Of a DNA stretch of 64,000 nt, positions 46,098 through 55,610 are shown piece after piece. Position 1 is the stretch's first letter. Every line of letters begins with the position of its first letter. The stretch comes from Nostoc sp. KVJ20. Lineage in GTDB: Bacteria; Cyanobacteriota; Cyanobacteriia; Cyanobacteriales; Nostocaceae. Position numbers and translations under genes: made by a program. Where the stretch lies: NCBI RefSeq assembly GCF_001712795.1, contig NZ_KV757602.1:16228-80227 (forward strand), given 5' to 3'. The notes beneath the pieces are model-generated. The model saw only the letters and a list, made by a program, of their open reading frames with translations, ran no database searches and had not been told where the DNA came from.

Positions 46098-47579
46098 ATG
46101 TTTACTTTATCAGAAACTTCTATCCTGGCGGCAATCCTACTGTTAGCTTTAGGCATTTTGGGCTGGGGCTTTTATCGCGCCAGACCTTTTGGTAAGCTGG
46201 GAATCTTAGCCTGGTTACAGTCGGTGGTGTTGATGACTCCCTGGCTCCTGTTTTTTGGATTGTTTGCCGCAGGGATTTACATCAATATAGCGGGTATATT
46301 GTTCTTAATAGTGACTTCCGCTGGATTGTACATCTACTTGGGCAGACAGTTACGCGCAGCTGGGCAAGATGACATCCTTAAGCAACGCGCAACAGAAAGG
46401 CTCGCTGCTGCTTCTTCAATTGAAGCAAATTCCCCACAACCAACAGCAGCAGAACAAAAAGCGGAGATTCCGCCAATACCGGAAGATGACTTGAATGCAA
46501 TTAAAGGTATTTTCGGTATCGATACGTTTTTTGCCACAGAAACCATCGCCTACCAAGATGGAGCCATTTTCAAAGGCAATTTGCGGGGAGAACCAGAAGA
46601 GACTCACAACCGTCTAACGGCAAGTTTACGGCAACGCCTTGGTGATCAATATCGCCTGTTTTTAGTGGAAAATACAGATGGCAGACCAGTAGTGATTGTC
46701 CTGCCGAGCCGCAATGATCCCCGTCCGCTTCAGTTATCGCAAAAAGTCTTTGCAGGTATTCTGTTGGTAGCAACTATTGCCACGAATTTAGAAGCTGCGG
46801 GATTACTACTGAATTTTGATTTCTTTGGCAATCCAGCGCGGTTTCAAGAAGCTTTGCCCATCGGTGCTGGGATATTTTCGATTTTAGTCGCTCACGAAAT
46901 TGGTCATTGGTTACTTGCGCGGCGTCACCAAATCCGCCTTAGCTGGCCTTTCTTTCTACCCGCAGTGCAAATTGGCTCTTTTGGTGCAATTACCCGCTTT
47001 GAATCTTTGTTGCCCAACCGCAAGGTATTATTTGATATCGCCTTGGCAGGGCCAGCCACAGGTGGTATCGTTTCTTTGTTAATGCTGGTGACAGGCTTGC
47101 TGCTTTCCCACCCAGGTAGCTTATTTCAATTGCCCAATCAGTTTTTTCAAGGGTCAATTTTGGTGGGAAGTTTGGCGAGAGTTGTCCTTGGTTCGGCGTT
47201 ACAGTCATCCCTGGTAAGTGTTCATCCTTTAGTGATAATTGGTTGGCTGGGGTTAATTATCACGGCTTTGAACTTAATGCCCGCAGGACAACTAGATGGT
47301 GGCCGCATTGTTCAGGCGATTTATGGACGCAAAACCGCAGGACGGGCAACGATCGCAACTTTAATTTTACTGGCGCTAGTGTCTCTTGGTAATATGATTG
47401 CCATGTACTGGGGAATCGTCATTTTCTTCTTACAACGAGATCAAGAACGCCCCAGCTTGAATGAAGTCACTGAACCCGATGATGCTAGAGCCGCTTTGGG
47501 GCTTTTGGCTCTATTCTTGATGATTACCACGCTTCTACCCCTAACTCCCGGTTTGGCTGGGCGTTTAGGAATAGGATAG
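46098..47579 (+). CDS. Site-2-type (M50, EGY-like) membrane metalloprotease
   Basis: About 493 residues from ATG 46098, chosen because homologous sequence begins there (MFTLSETSILAAILLL); a TTG at 45978 gives a longer frame through spacer repeats. Two N-terminal helices, a cytoplasmic region of about 170 residues (IPEDDLNAIKGIFGIDTFFATETIAYQDGAIFKGNLR, as in plant EGY proteins), zinc motif HEIGH at about 266-270, and third ligand region NLMPAGQLDGGR. Six or so further helices. Likely cuts membrane-bound regulators or acts on thylakoid proteins. The GTG start of the lipoprotein gene lies 52 bases on. Confidence 0.9.
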   Translation: MFTLSETSILAAILLLALGILGWGFYRARPFGKLGILAWLQSVVLMTPWLLFFGLFAAGIYINIAGILFLIVTSAGLYIYLGRQLRAAGQDDILKQRATERLAAASSIEANSPQPTAAEQKAEIPPIPEDDLNAIKGIFGIDTFFATETIAYQDGAIFKGNLRGEPEETHNRLTASLRQRLGDQYRLFLVENTDGRPVVIVLPSRNDPRPLQLSQKVFAGILLVATIATNLEAAGLLLNFDFFGNPARFQEALPIGAGIFSILVAHEIGHWLLARRHQIRLSWPFFLPAVQIGSFGAITRFESLLPNRKVLFDIALAGPATGGIVSLLMLVTGLLLSHPGSLFQLPNQFFQGSILVGSLARVVLGSALQSSLVSVHPLVIIGWLGLIITALNLMPAGQLDGGRIVQAIYGRKTAGRATIATLILLALVSLGNMIAMYWGIVIFFLQRDQERPSLNEVTEPDDARAALGLLALFLMITTLLPLTPGLAGRLGIG

Positions 47580-47594
47580 TGCTGAATTAGGAGT

Positions 47595-47618
47595 ACAGAC
47601 GCGATTAATCGCGTCTGT
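47595..47618. repeat. Perfect 24-nt palindrome with GACGCGAT arms
   Basis: ACAGACGCGATT followed by its exact complement. The GACGCGAT core is shared with the family A MITE (2456, 36222) and with 54196, suggesting a common source. Located between the protease gene and the next gene. Confidence 0.85.
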
Positions 47619-47631
47619 AAAGGAGTTAGGA

Positions 47632-48234
47632 GTGAAGCACATACGATACTTAGAAAAATTAAATCCGATTTGTAATTCTAGTAATCAATTTATATATCTT
47701 TCTCTAAAATTATTATTTTTTAGCATTATTATGCTAATTTTCCTTATTGGTGGGTGTGAGAAGGAAAATGAATATGAGGCGCAGGAAAAACAAATATCAA
47801 GACTGGAGAAAGAAGCAGAAAAAAATATTATATCTAAAGTACAGACTCAAAATAACTACTTCTTAAAGCACAAAACCTTTTTTAAACCTCCTGACGAACC
47901 AGCAACTCACTATGGCTCGTTCCCACCAATTTTTGGAACACAAAGATGTTATCGGTACTATACTGAAACAGATACTAAAGTTTTCTCTCAGACAACTCTT
48001 GATACTGTTTATAGCTATGCCGTTCAAGACGACTGCGGTGGTATGTTTGGCTTTGAAATTAGGTGGTATGTTGGAGCGGTCTTTGCTGTTCGCATGAATG
48101 GGGACAAGCAACTTAAAATGATAAGTATTGTCTGTCGAAACAAAGAAAGTTATGGGCGTGTAACCTCTCAACCAGAATATATAAACAGTGTAGCAAAATG
48201 CCCTCCCAACACAACGCAAGTATTACCAATTTAA
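47632..48234 (+). CDS. Lipoprotein-like relative of cyanobacterial type IV pilin G/H proteins
   Basis: 200 residues from GTG 47632 (AGGAG upstream). A late hydrophobic segment ends in a lipobox-like LIGGC (Cys about residue 43). The mature part recalls the cyanobacterial type IV pilin-like G/H family: KVQTQNNYFLKHKTFF, then YRYYTETDTKVFSQTTLDT, YVGAVFAVRMNG and a terminal IVCRNK, matching that family's QqaYfle...yVGaVf...iiCe pattern. Here the class III pilin signal is replaced by a lipid anchor, so it should not polymerise as a pilin. Function unknown. Family link is by pattern only. Confidence 0.65.
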   Translation: MKHIRYLEKLNPICNSSNQFIYLSLKLLFFSIIMLIFLIGGCEKENEYEAQEKQISRLEKEAEKNIISKVQTQNNYFLKHKTFFKPPDEPATHYGSFPPIFGTQRCYRYYTETDTKVFSQTTLDTVYSYAVQDDCGGMFGFEIRWYVGAVFAVRMNGDKQLKMISIVCRNKESYGRVTSQPEYINSVAKCPPNTTQVLPI

Positions 48235-48328
48235 CTAACTCTGCAAATGAAACAACACAGGTATTTTCCAACTAGTTGCTTTTTTAGTAAAAAAGTTTAG
48301 TACCTTCCAAGACAGATTCTTAAGTGAT

Positions 48329-48373
48329 TGTCGGTGAAGCTTGACTTAAAATTAAGTGATGTGTTCACCGACA
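48329..48373. terminator. Hairpin between convergent genes, candidate terminator
   Basis: TGTCGGTGAA (48329-48338) pairs with TTCACCGACA (48364-48373), with an inner CTTAA/TTAAG. It lies between converging genes at 48234 and 48388. No T-run, so termination is only inferred. Confidence 0.45.
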
Positions 48374-48387
48374 GCTTGTGAGGAAAA

Positions 48388-49650
48388 TTAACTGAAAGGT
48401 TTCCAACCTGCTAGCAGATTCGGGTAAGCCGTTGGTGTAGGGAAAATTTTCTGGAAGCCAGTTTGACGCTCTTGGGGCTTTTCTTTGCTCATGTTCCAGA
48501 GGGTTTCATAGAAAAAGAAAGAGACTCCAGCAAAATTGCGATCGCGTGCTTTTTGCACTTGAGTCTGAATCTGCTGCATCGGTACAGACCGATTTTTCAA
48601 CCCAGCTAAAATGCCAATACTCACCGGAATATGGCTCTTGGCGGCTTTCACTTCTGGGTATTCTAATTCCTTCACAAAAACATTCAAATCATCACGATAG
48701 ATTTGCAAAACCAAATCTTCAACAATTCCCATCCGTTCCCACTTTTGCCAGTCTGCTAAAAAGTATTCGTAGGAAAAACGTTGAGGATTAGGTGCAACGG
48801 AAACTAGGCAATTTTTTTTAGTAGCTTTAATAGCTGTAAATACCCGTTTCATAAAGTCGGTGATTTTGTTCGCTCTCCAGCGCACCCATTCTGGATCTTT
48901 AGAGTTTTTGGAGGGAGCTTTACCACGGTGTTCTTTTTTGTAAAGCGCCACCGTATAAGCATCGTATCCTAATTCTGATGGTAAGCCAAAATGGTCATCA
49001 AATTGAATGCCATCGATATCGTAGTTTCTGACAATTTCAACGATTAAATCTTGAATAAATTGTTGTACTTCTGGGCGAAAGGGATTTAGCCAAACGCGAT
49101 TATGTGTGCCTTCTTTGATAATCCGCGTCCCGTCACTCTTACTGGTGAGCCATTGGGGACGATTTTTAGCTAATAGAGAATCCGCTGGTGCCATGAAGCC
49201 AAATTCAAACCAGGGAATCACTGTTAACCCTTTTTGATGTCCTACATCAACAATTTCTTTGAGGATATCTCGCCCTTGGAGTCCGGGTGTGGGATCGAGC
49301 GATCGCCCGATAACTTTTTGGGCAACTTTGCTAGGATACAATGTATATCCCCAATTCCAAACTGCTGGATATATGGTGTTAAAATTGAGTTCGTCAAGGC
49401 GTTGCAAAGATCCCTTGAGGCGATCGCGCTCAAATAACACATCACTATCAATATTTGTTAACCATACCCCCCTTAACTCGGATGTGGGCGTTGGCGGCAG
49501 ATTAATTTGAGCGTTCAAAGGGAACGATAGCATTACCGTAGCTACCACGCTCAAGGTAAGCATAACGACAAATAACCCCGACTTTCTGCTTTGGCGAATA
49601 TTCCACCAAGAAGGAAACTCAACACACCACTTTATAAACCTTTTCATCAT
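48388..49650 (-). CDS. Glycoside hydrolase-like (GHL10/DUF187) secreted protein
   Basis: 420 residues with an N-terminal membrane/signal segment (GLFVVMLTLSVVATVMLSFPLNA). Barrel features: ELRGVWLTNIDSDVLF, FNTIYPAVWNWGYTLYPS, GLTVIPWFEFGFM, NYDIDGIQFDDHFGLP (probable catalytic acid area), VSVAPNPQ and VEDLVLQIYRDD. This is the GHL10 family, thought to cleave cell-surface polysaccharide or peptidoglycan glycans; activity here is not proven. Convergent with the lipoprotein gene. Start ATG 49650 or 49647. Confidence 0.88.
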   Translation of the reverse strand: MMKRFIKWCVEFPSWWNIRQSRKSGLFVVMLTLSVVATVMLSFPLNAQINLPPTPTSELRGVWLTNIDSDVLFERDRLKGSLQRLDELNFNTIYPAVWNWGYTLYPSKVAQKVIGRSLDPTPGLQGRDILKEIVDVGHQKGLTVIPWFEFGFMAPADSLLAKNRPQWLTSKSDGTRIIKEGTHNRVWLNPFRPEVQQFIQDLIVEIVRNYDIDGIQFDDHFGLPSELGYDAYTVALYKKEHRGKAPSKNSKDPEWVRWRANKITDFMKRVFTAIKATKKNCLVSVAPNPQRFSYEYFLADWQKWERMGIVEDLVLQIYRDDLNVFVKELEYPEVKAAKSHIPVSIGILAGLKNRSVPMQQIQTQVQKARDRNFAGVSFFFYETLWNMSKEKPQERQTGFQKIFPTPTAYPNLLAGWKPFS

Positions 49651-50017
49651 TTGGTTACAGACATCATCAAATTATGAACGATCGGCATAAATAGCGATCG
49701 TTTCGATTGTAAGCGCTAAAACAATCGTCATGAAGTGCATACACCAGAAAACATGAAACAAGGATTAGAAACTGGGGAGCGTCAATCTTGCCCTTGCCAA
49801 TCCCAGCTATCAGCTAGTGATTGTCAATTATAATACGAGCGATCGCACTGCGAAAGTTCTGACTCTGATTACAATTTTAGAATGGGAACAATCATTTTCA
49901 AAGCTTTGGCATCAGAGGTGATAGAAAACTACTTGAAGCCGACAAGACATTTTTTTGTTAATCTCTATGATGCGACGAATCCTGCGATCGCTAATAACTC
50001 TAAATCTCAAGACTTTC

Positions 50018-50122
50018 CTCGTTCCCAGTCTCCGACTGGGAATCCATTCATTGAGTCAGAGACTCAATGTCTGAGTAGAGACAGTAGCCCCTCATAACTC
50101 ATTCCCTCTGCATGGAAACGAG
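50018..50122. mobile_element. Small palindromic element with CTCGTTCCCA ends
   Basis: CTCGTTCCCA (50018) and TGGAAACGAG (50113-50122) are imperfect inverted ends. Inside are hairpins CCCAGTCTCCGACTGGG and ATTGAGTCAGAGACTCAAT. A 71-codon frame at 49882-50097 crosses it and is not believed. The rest of the 558-base spacer (49651-50208) shows HIP1 sites but no gene. Confidence 0.6.
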
Positions 50123-50208
50123 ATAAACGATGGTAAAAGTACCTCGCCTTTTGTTTGAACGTTTGCGGCACATTGCCGTTTATGCCGCGTAATTGGATAA
50201 AGTCGAGC

Positions 50209-51381
50209 TTAGAAAATAGTCAATCTGTATCTACCGCGTTCCTGTGGATTCTTAGAAGTAACAACTATATAGTACGTATCATCTTCAGGCAACCTAGCTC
50301 GGTCAATTAAACCAGTGTACACACCATTTTTGTCTTTGTCTTTATCGATAGCGATCGTCTGTCCTTGAGAATTTAGCAAAGCTATATAAGGAGAAAATTC
50401 TTCATCAACACTATCTACCCGAATACTAACAAGCTGATTTTTTCTCCCTTGAAAATTGGAAATATTATAAGCGCCGCCATTTTGTTTCAGGGTTGAGCTT
50501 TTAGCAGTTAATTGACCTGCTTCATCTAAAGTATAACTAGCTCTATCATTCCTCAGAGCCAAACTATAGCGACCTATCTCACCGGCATCTCGGCTAGTAA
50601 CTGCAATCTTATAAGTGCCAGTAACAGGTAATCGTGCAAAAATGAATGCATCATCGCCACCACTATTTTTATCCAAAGTGCCTTTTTTGACGATGATATT
50701 ATTATCAGGATCGTGCAAAAACAACAAAGGATTTAAACTCAAGTTATTTGTTCTGCGTGTGTCATTACTACCAATCAGCCGAATTTGGACTAATTGATTT
50801 TCTCTGCCCTCAAACTCATAGAAATGAAAATATCTACCTTGAGATTGAAAGTCATCCTTACTTAGAATACCCAATGCCACATCTACAAAGTTTATTTCCT
50901 TGTAAGTAGGTGTCGCGGGTTGAGAAACTGGTGGACGGTTGGCACTAGCCTGACGACGTGTCCCTGAATTGGAACTAGCCTGACGACGTGTCCCTGAGTT
51001 AGAACTAGCTTGACGACGTGTCCCTGAATTGGAACTAGCTTGGCGGCGTCTCCCTGAGTTCGCACTGGAACTATTAGATGTTGGCTGTGAATTTGCTGGC
51101 TGAGACGATACACGAGGAGACTGCTTTACTGGTGACTCAACAGATGTCTTCGGTCTTGGAGATATTGACGCTTGAGAAGCAGGAATTTGCTCAATTCCTT
51201 TCGTTACTGCTTCTGGTTGTCTCTCATCTGGTGATTTAGCAATTAGAAAGTCTTGATAATTTTGCGGTCTTCCCAAAGCATTGATAGGCAGCAGATTACT
51301 TGTGACCAAAAAACTACTACTCAAGCAACAAATAAAAATGCGGCTTAATTTGCGACCATACTTGTGGTTTCCTAATAGCAT
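50209..51381 (-). CDS. Exported protein with two pre-peptidase C-terminal (PPC) domains
   Basis: 390 residues. Signal peptide (about 12-36), then a Ser/Asn/Pro-rich linker to about residue 155 with four SNSGTRRQAS-like units, then two beta-sandwich PPC domains (RYFHFYEFEGRENQLVQIRLIGSNDTRR...TYKIAVTSRDAGEIGRYSLAL and GGAYNISNFQGRKNQLVSIRV...TYYIVVTSKNPQERGRYRLTIF). No protease domain, so the PPC modules stand alone, perhaps for binding. ATG 51381 has GGAGC upstream. The bases after its stop match those after the PEP-CTERM gene's stop at 58285. Confidence 0.85.
   Translation of the reverse strand: MLLGNHKYGRKLSRIFICCLSSSFLVTSNLLPINALGRPQNYQDFLIAKSPDERQPEAVTKGIEQIPASQASISPRPKTSVESPVKQSPRVSSQPANSQPTSNSSSANSGRRRQASSNSGTRRQASSNSGTRRQASSNSGTRRQASANRPPVSQPATPTYKEINFVDVALGILSKDDFQSQGRYFHFYEFEGRENQLVQIRLIGSNDTRRTNNLSLNPLLFLHDPDNNIIVKKGTLDKNSGGDDAFIFARLPVTGTYKIAVTSRDAGEIGRYSLALRNDRASYTLDEAGQLTAKSSTLKQNGGAYNISNFQGRKNQLVSIRVDSVDEEFSPYIALLNSQGQTIAIDKDKDKNGVYTGLIDRARLPEDDTYYIVVTSKNPQERGRYRLTIF
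50943..51062 (-). repeat. 30-bp in-frame tandem repeat, four units
   Basis: Units of TTGACGACGTGTCCCTGA-type sequence recur every 30 bases, encoding the Arg-rich SNSGTRRQAS. The last unit is diverged (TTGGCGGCGTCTCCCTGA). Confidence 0.92.
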
Positions 51382-51921
51382 AATTATGCTCCTAATTTTG
51401 CTGATTTTTTGTTTTTAAGCGATGGAATTATTTAATTTTTCATTTCCTGTTTCTTTCCAGCAAATAAAACTAACTTATGTTGAAGACTAAACTAAAATTT
51501 AGCCTTTGCCTGTCACCAATTTAATGTGCACCCTACCATGCAGCCCAAATTTTTGTCACCATTAAGCCAGAAAAACTATATATTCAATTGAAACTTCTAG
51601 AGTAAATCTCAATTTTGTACGTATCTACTGACCTACAATCTGAAATTGCTGTTTTTCGGAATTTTGCTCAGATATTTGTGCAAAACTGAGCCGGATGCTG
51701 CCGGATTAATAAATTTCAAGCACAAATAAATTAGACGCCCATCAATTCGTCAAAAGGCATCGCTCAAGCACAACTTTCTCCAAGTTATTTAAATTGTTCA
51801 ATACCTGATGAGGTAAGGAAATTGGGGATTTGTATGGTGTCTAAGTGATATTTACTAACAAGAGAGATTATACTGCATGACTTAAAATGAATATATACTC
51901 CAATTGAAATGGATTCCCAGT
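51382..51921. other. Gene-free divergent spacer (540 bp)
   Basis: AT-rich, with a HIP1-less stretch. No ORF, no repeat family and no clear promoter boxes recognised. It separates divergent genes and must hold both promoters. Confidence 0.5.
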
Positions 51922-54000
51922 ATGCTCTGTTGTGTGAATCCCGATTGCCAAAAACCCCTAAATCCTGACAAAAACAACTATTGCCACAGTTGTAAAGCGG
52001 AATTGATACCCTTATTGGGAGGTCGCTATCGACCTACTCAGGTTTTGTCAGACGAAGGCGGATTTGGTAGAACCTATCTGGCGAAAGATGTACACAAACT
52101 CAATGAATGCTGTGTTGTTAAACAATTCGCACCAAAACTTCAGGGAACTGGGCCATTAACAAAGGCCGTTGAACTATTTAAACAAGAAGCTAGTCGACTT
52201 CAAGAACTGGCAGAACACCCGCAAATTCCAACTTTATTGGCTTATTTTGAGCAAAATAACTATCTATTTTTGGTGCAGCAATTTATCGATGGACAAAACT
52301 TGCTCAAAGAATGTGAAATGCGGGGAACCTATAACGAAACAGAGATTCGTCAACTTTTGCTAGATTTACTGCCGGTACTGAAATTTATCCATCAGCGGGG
52401 AGTGATTCACCGGGATATCAAGCCACAGAATATTATTCGCCGTCAAAGTGATGGGCGATTAGTGCTAATTGATTTTGGGGCTTCCAAAGTACTGACGGCA
52501 ACAGTACAAACTAAAATGGGCACTGTTATTGGCTCACACGGTTACACTGCACTTGAGCAGATGCAAGATGGAAAAGCTTATCCAGCCAGTGATTTATTCA
52601 GTTTGGGGGCGACTTGTTTTCATCTACTGACTGGGGTTCGCCCATCTCAACTGTGGATAAAGCAAGGTTATGGTTGGGTTGCGTCTTGGCGGCAATATTT
52701 GACCAACCCAGGTAGGAATGAGGTTTTTATATCTATGGAGTTGGGTGAAGTTTTGGATAAGCTGTTGCAACTAGAAATCCAAAACCGTTACCAATCAGCA
52801 GATGAAGTCATAACTGACTTGACATCTCAGCTATCACCATTGTCATCAGTTCCCCCAACTATACTTACACCAACATTTACAGCCACCGCAGCAAACAAAG
52901 GGCCCGTTTCATCAAAAACAAATGTCAAGCTGAAAAGTCAACTGCTGTTAGGTTCTAGCATTTTAGCGTTGGGATTAGGGGGAGTTTGGTATTTCCAGAA
53001 TCGCCCCCATACAATAAGCGAATATTCTGAGCCTATTCCTGAACCTATTTCTGAGCCGATTCAGTCTCAAAAAAGCAAAAGTGTCTCGGAGAATTATTTT
53101 CTACCCAAACCCCTCAAGGGGCATTACAGCGATGTGAATTCCGTAGCTTTCAGTTCTGATGGTACAACCCTGGGTAGTGCCAGTGATGATAAGACAATCA
53201 AGCTATGGAATCTGGCAAGTGGACAGGAAATCCGCACCCTAAAAGGACATTCCAATTGGATTTGGACTATAGGCTTCAGTCCTGATAGCAAGACCCTCGC
53301 CAGTGGTAGTGCGGACATGAAAATCAAACTGTGGAATTTGGAGACAGGAAAGTTAATCAGAACTTTGGAGGGACATAGCGACGGAATTACTGCCGTAGCT
53401 TTTAGTCCTGATGGCAAAACCCTTGCTAGTGGCAGTGCTAGTAAGGACATGAAAATCAAATTATGGAATCTAGAGACAGGAAAGTTAATTCGCACCTTAG
53501 AAGGACATATCAATGGTGTTCCATCTGTAGTTTTCAGTCCTGATGGCAAAACCCTCGCTAGTGGTAGTTGGGACAAGACAATTAAATTGTGGAATGTGGA
53601 GACAGGAAAGTTAATCCGCACCTTAGAAGGCAATGCAGAGTCAATTCTTTCAGTCGCTTTTGCTCCCGATGGCGTCACCCTTGCCAGTGGCAGTAGAGAT
53701 AAGACAATCAAATTGTGGAATGTGAAGACCGGAAAGTTAATCCACACTTTAAAGGGACATAATGATAAGGTTAATTCTGTTGCTTTTTTGCCAAGCAAAA
53801 GTTCAGATGGTGTCACCCTTATCAGTGGCAGTAGTGACAAGACAATCAAATTTTGGAATCCAGTCACAGGAAAGGAAATCCGCACTTTAGAGACGGGTTC
53901 TGGATATATTTATGCTGTTGCCATTAGCCCAGATGGACAAACTATTGCTGGTGGTGGGAGTGGTGAAAACATTCTCAAGATTTGGCAGATGATTAATTAA
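51922..54000 (+). CDS. Serine/threonine protein kinase with zinc ribbon and WD40 propeller
   Basis: 692 residues from ATG 51922; TTG 51904 precedes it. Zinc ribbon at the start (CCVNPDCQ...CHSC), kinase domain about 35-300: LSDEGGFGRTYLAK glycine loop, VVKQF lysine, HRDIKPQN, LIDFGASK and SDLFSLGATCFHLLTG. One membrane helix at about 338-358 (LLLGSSILALGLGGVWYF). The C-terminal 300 residues are seven WD40 blades (GHxxxVxxVAFSPDGxTLASGSxDKTIKLWN), enough to close one propeller. So a cytoplasmic kinase is probably joined to an external or lumenal propeller. Repeat DNA units are near-identical, about 126 bp apart. Confidence 0.93.
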   Translation: MLCCVNPDCQKPLNPDKNNYCHSCKAELIPLLGGRYRPTQVLSDEGGFGRTYLAKDVHKLNECCVVKQFAPKLQGTGPLTKAVELFKQEASRLQELAEHPQIPTLLAYFEQNNYLFLVQQFIDGQNLLKECEMRGTYNETEIRQLLLDLLPVLKFIHQRGVIHRDIKPQNIIRRQSDGRLVLIDFGASKVLTATVQTKMGTVIGSHGYTALEQMQDGKAYPASDLFSLGATCFHLLTGVRPSQLWIKQGYGWVASWRQYLTNPGRNEVFISMELGEVLDKLLQLEIQNRYQSADEVITDLTSQLSPLSSVPPTILTPTFTATAANKGPVSSKTNVKLKSQLLLGSSILALGLGGVWYFQNRPHTISEYSEPIPEPISEPIQSQKSKSVSENYFLPKPLKGHYSDVNSVAFSSDGTTLGSASDDKTIKLWNLASGQEIRTLKGHSNWIWTIGFSPDSKTLASGSADMKIKLWNLETGKLIRTLEGHSDGITAVAFSPDGKTLASGSASKDMKIKLWNLETGKLIRTLEGHINGVPSVVFSPDGKTLASGSWDKTIKLWNVETGKLIRTLEGNAESILSVAFAPDGVTLASGSRDKTIKLWNVKTGKLIHTLKGHNDKVNSVAFLPSKSSDGVTLISGSSDKTIKFWNPVTGKEIRTLETGSGYIYAVAISPDGQTIAGGGSGENILKIWQMIN

Positions 54001-54356
54001 AAAGTGCTGATAGCCAAGATTCGAGATAGGTGTCCACTTTTTCGCATTCCATCCCATAATATTTAGTTTGGCTAAAACCTCAGCTAAATCGTAGCTTCAA
54101 GAGATGATATTAGCGAGGACTGTTTTATGATAATATTCTTTACGTGATCAGGATTTTATACCCATTCAATTAATGATTGCAACACATCATTGGGTAAAGA
54201 CGCGATGAATCGCGTCTCTACAAATGGTATATTTGTCGCAATTCTTTTTTCAAATTGGTATTAGCTTAAAAAAATATCACAATCTCTCTTTCAACCTGCG
54301 ATTTTGGGTTGAATATAGGTTTTTTGTTGTCAAAAAATATCCACAACTAAAAGGTT
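54001..54356. other. Gene-free spacer (356 bp)
   Basis: Contains GACGCGATGAATCGCGTCTCTAC-like palindrome at about 54198-54222, related to family A elements, within AT-rich sequence. No gene seen. Confidence 0.5.
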
Positions 54357-55610
54357 ATGATTAATATATTTTTCCTGCTAATACTATTTTCTTCACTTCT
54401 AGGGCGGATTAAGTTTCCGGGAATAAATATTGGGATTCATTATTTATTACTTCCTGCATTTAGCTTTGGGATAATCAGTTTATCTACCAAAAATATACCC
54501 GAAGTTTTAAGAAAGCATAGAATCATTTTGATATCTATCAGTCTACTGTATTTATGGATGTGGCTCTCCTCATTCATGAGTCAATTTCCCAATACTGCAA
54601 TTCTTTATAGCATTAAATATTCTACTTACTTTATATTATTTTTTACTTTTTTAGTTCTAACTTTCAGAAATATAAAAACCTCATCTTTAATATTTTACTA
54701 TCGGTGTATATTATATTTGCTACAAGTAATTGCAGTTTTTGGTTTTTTAGAAGCTTTATTCCCCAATCACTGGATTTTTGAATTATTAAAATTTCCAAGT
54801 TATTATCCTCAGATTGGTTCAATTATGCAAAATCCTAATCAGTTTGGGGTAATAGTCGCCATTGGATTATGTTTGAGCCTAATTTTAGAAAAACAGAACA
54901 ATATATCTAAACTTGAATTGTACATAAGCGAATTTGTTTTTCTCATTTCTCTAGCTTTATCTGCTAGCAGAAATGCCTGGTTAGTTTTTATTTTTGGGAT
55001 GTTTCTTTTATTGATATATAAAATTATTAGTATTAGAAAAATGATTTTTATCATGAGCTTATGGCTCTTATGCATCATATCCATACCCGTATCTACATAT
55101 AGAATTGGTTTGGGAGATATTAAAATATTTCCCTTAATTAATTTATTTGTAAACAATTCCAGCGAAATAGCGCTTCCTAGTCCTGTAGGAACAGCTTTGT
55201 CAAGGTTTGCACTTTGGCAGGCAGCTATTATTGAAACTATTAAAAGACCGATTACTGGTATAGGTGTAGGAGTTTTTGCAGAACATATAGGAGTGAAAGT
55301 TTTTGGAGTTAAAGGTTATCATGCACATAATATATTTTTAAATGTGTTGGTAGAACAAGGAATTATCGGATTATTGTTATTTACTAATTTTTTAGTAAGA
55401 ATAGCTTCTCATCTTAAATATGCTAATCCTGTGACTATCATTCCAATTATGATGTTTTTAGCATCTCAAATGCCAGATTTTTTTGCCGAAGACTATACTT
55501 TTACAACTATTGAATTTTATTTTCTGGCAGCAGCTATCAATTCTCAAAAAGATTTTGTTATTGAATCAAAACCTCAAACTATTTACAATGTTCAAAAAAC
55601 CCGCAATTGA
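54357..55610 (+). CDS. O-antigen ligase/polymerase-like membrane protein (Wzy/WaaL)
   Basis: 417 residues, very hydrophobic, ten or more membrane helices. SIMQNPNQFGVIVAIGLCLSLIL and the large loop ending GIGVGVFAEHIGVKVFGVKGYHAHNIFLNVLVEQGIIGLLLF carry the family's conserved H-N and E-x-G-x-x-G elements. Such proteins polymerise or ligate surface glycans. The next gene, a glycosyltransferase, begins inside its last 23 bases. The cluster is locally more AT-rich than its neighbours, which could mean acquisition. Confidence 0.85.
   Translation: MINIFFLLILFSSLLGRIKFPGINIGIHYLLLPAFSFGIISLSTKNIPEVLRKHRIILISISLLYLWMWLSSFMSQFPNTAILYSIKYSTYFILFFTFLVLTFRNIKTSSLIFYYRCILYLLQVIAVFGFLEALFPNHWIFELLKFPSYYPQIGSIMQNPNQFGVIVAIGLCLSLILEKQNNISKLELYISEFVFLISLALSASRNAWLVFIFGMFLLLIYKIISIRKMIFIMSLWLLCIISIPVSTYRIGLGDIKIFPLINLFVNNSSEIALPSPVGTALSRFALWQAAIIETIKRPITGIGVGVFAEHIGVKVFGVKGYHAHNIFLNVLVEQGIIGLLLFTNFLVRIASHLKYANPVTIIPIMMFLASQMPDFFAEDYTFTTIEFYFLAAAINSQKDFVIESKPQTIYNVQKTRN

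Noticed and set aside
49882..50097. 71-codon plus-strand frame
   Set aside because: Its second half is the palindromic CTCGTTCCCA element; no ribosome-binding site.
53124..53885. 253-codon minus-strand frame
   Set aside because: Antisense shadow of the WD40 repeats, with the same 126-bp period.
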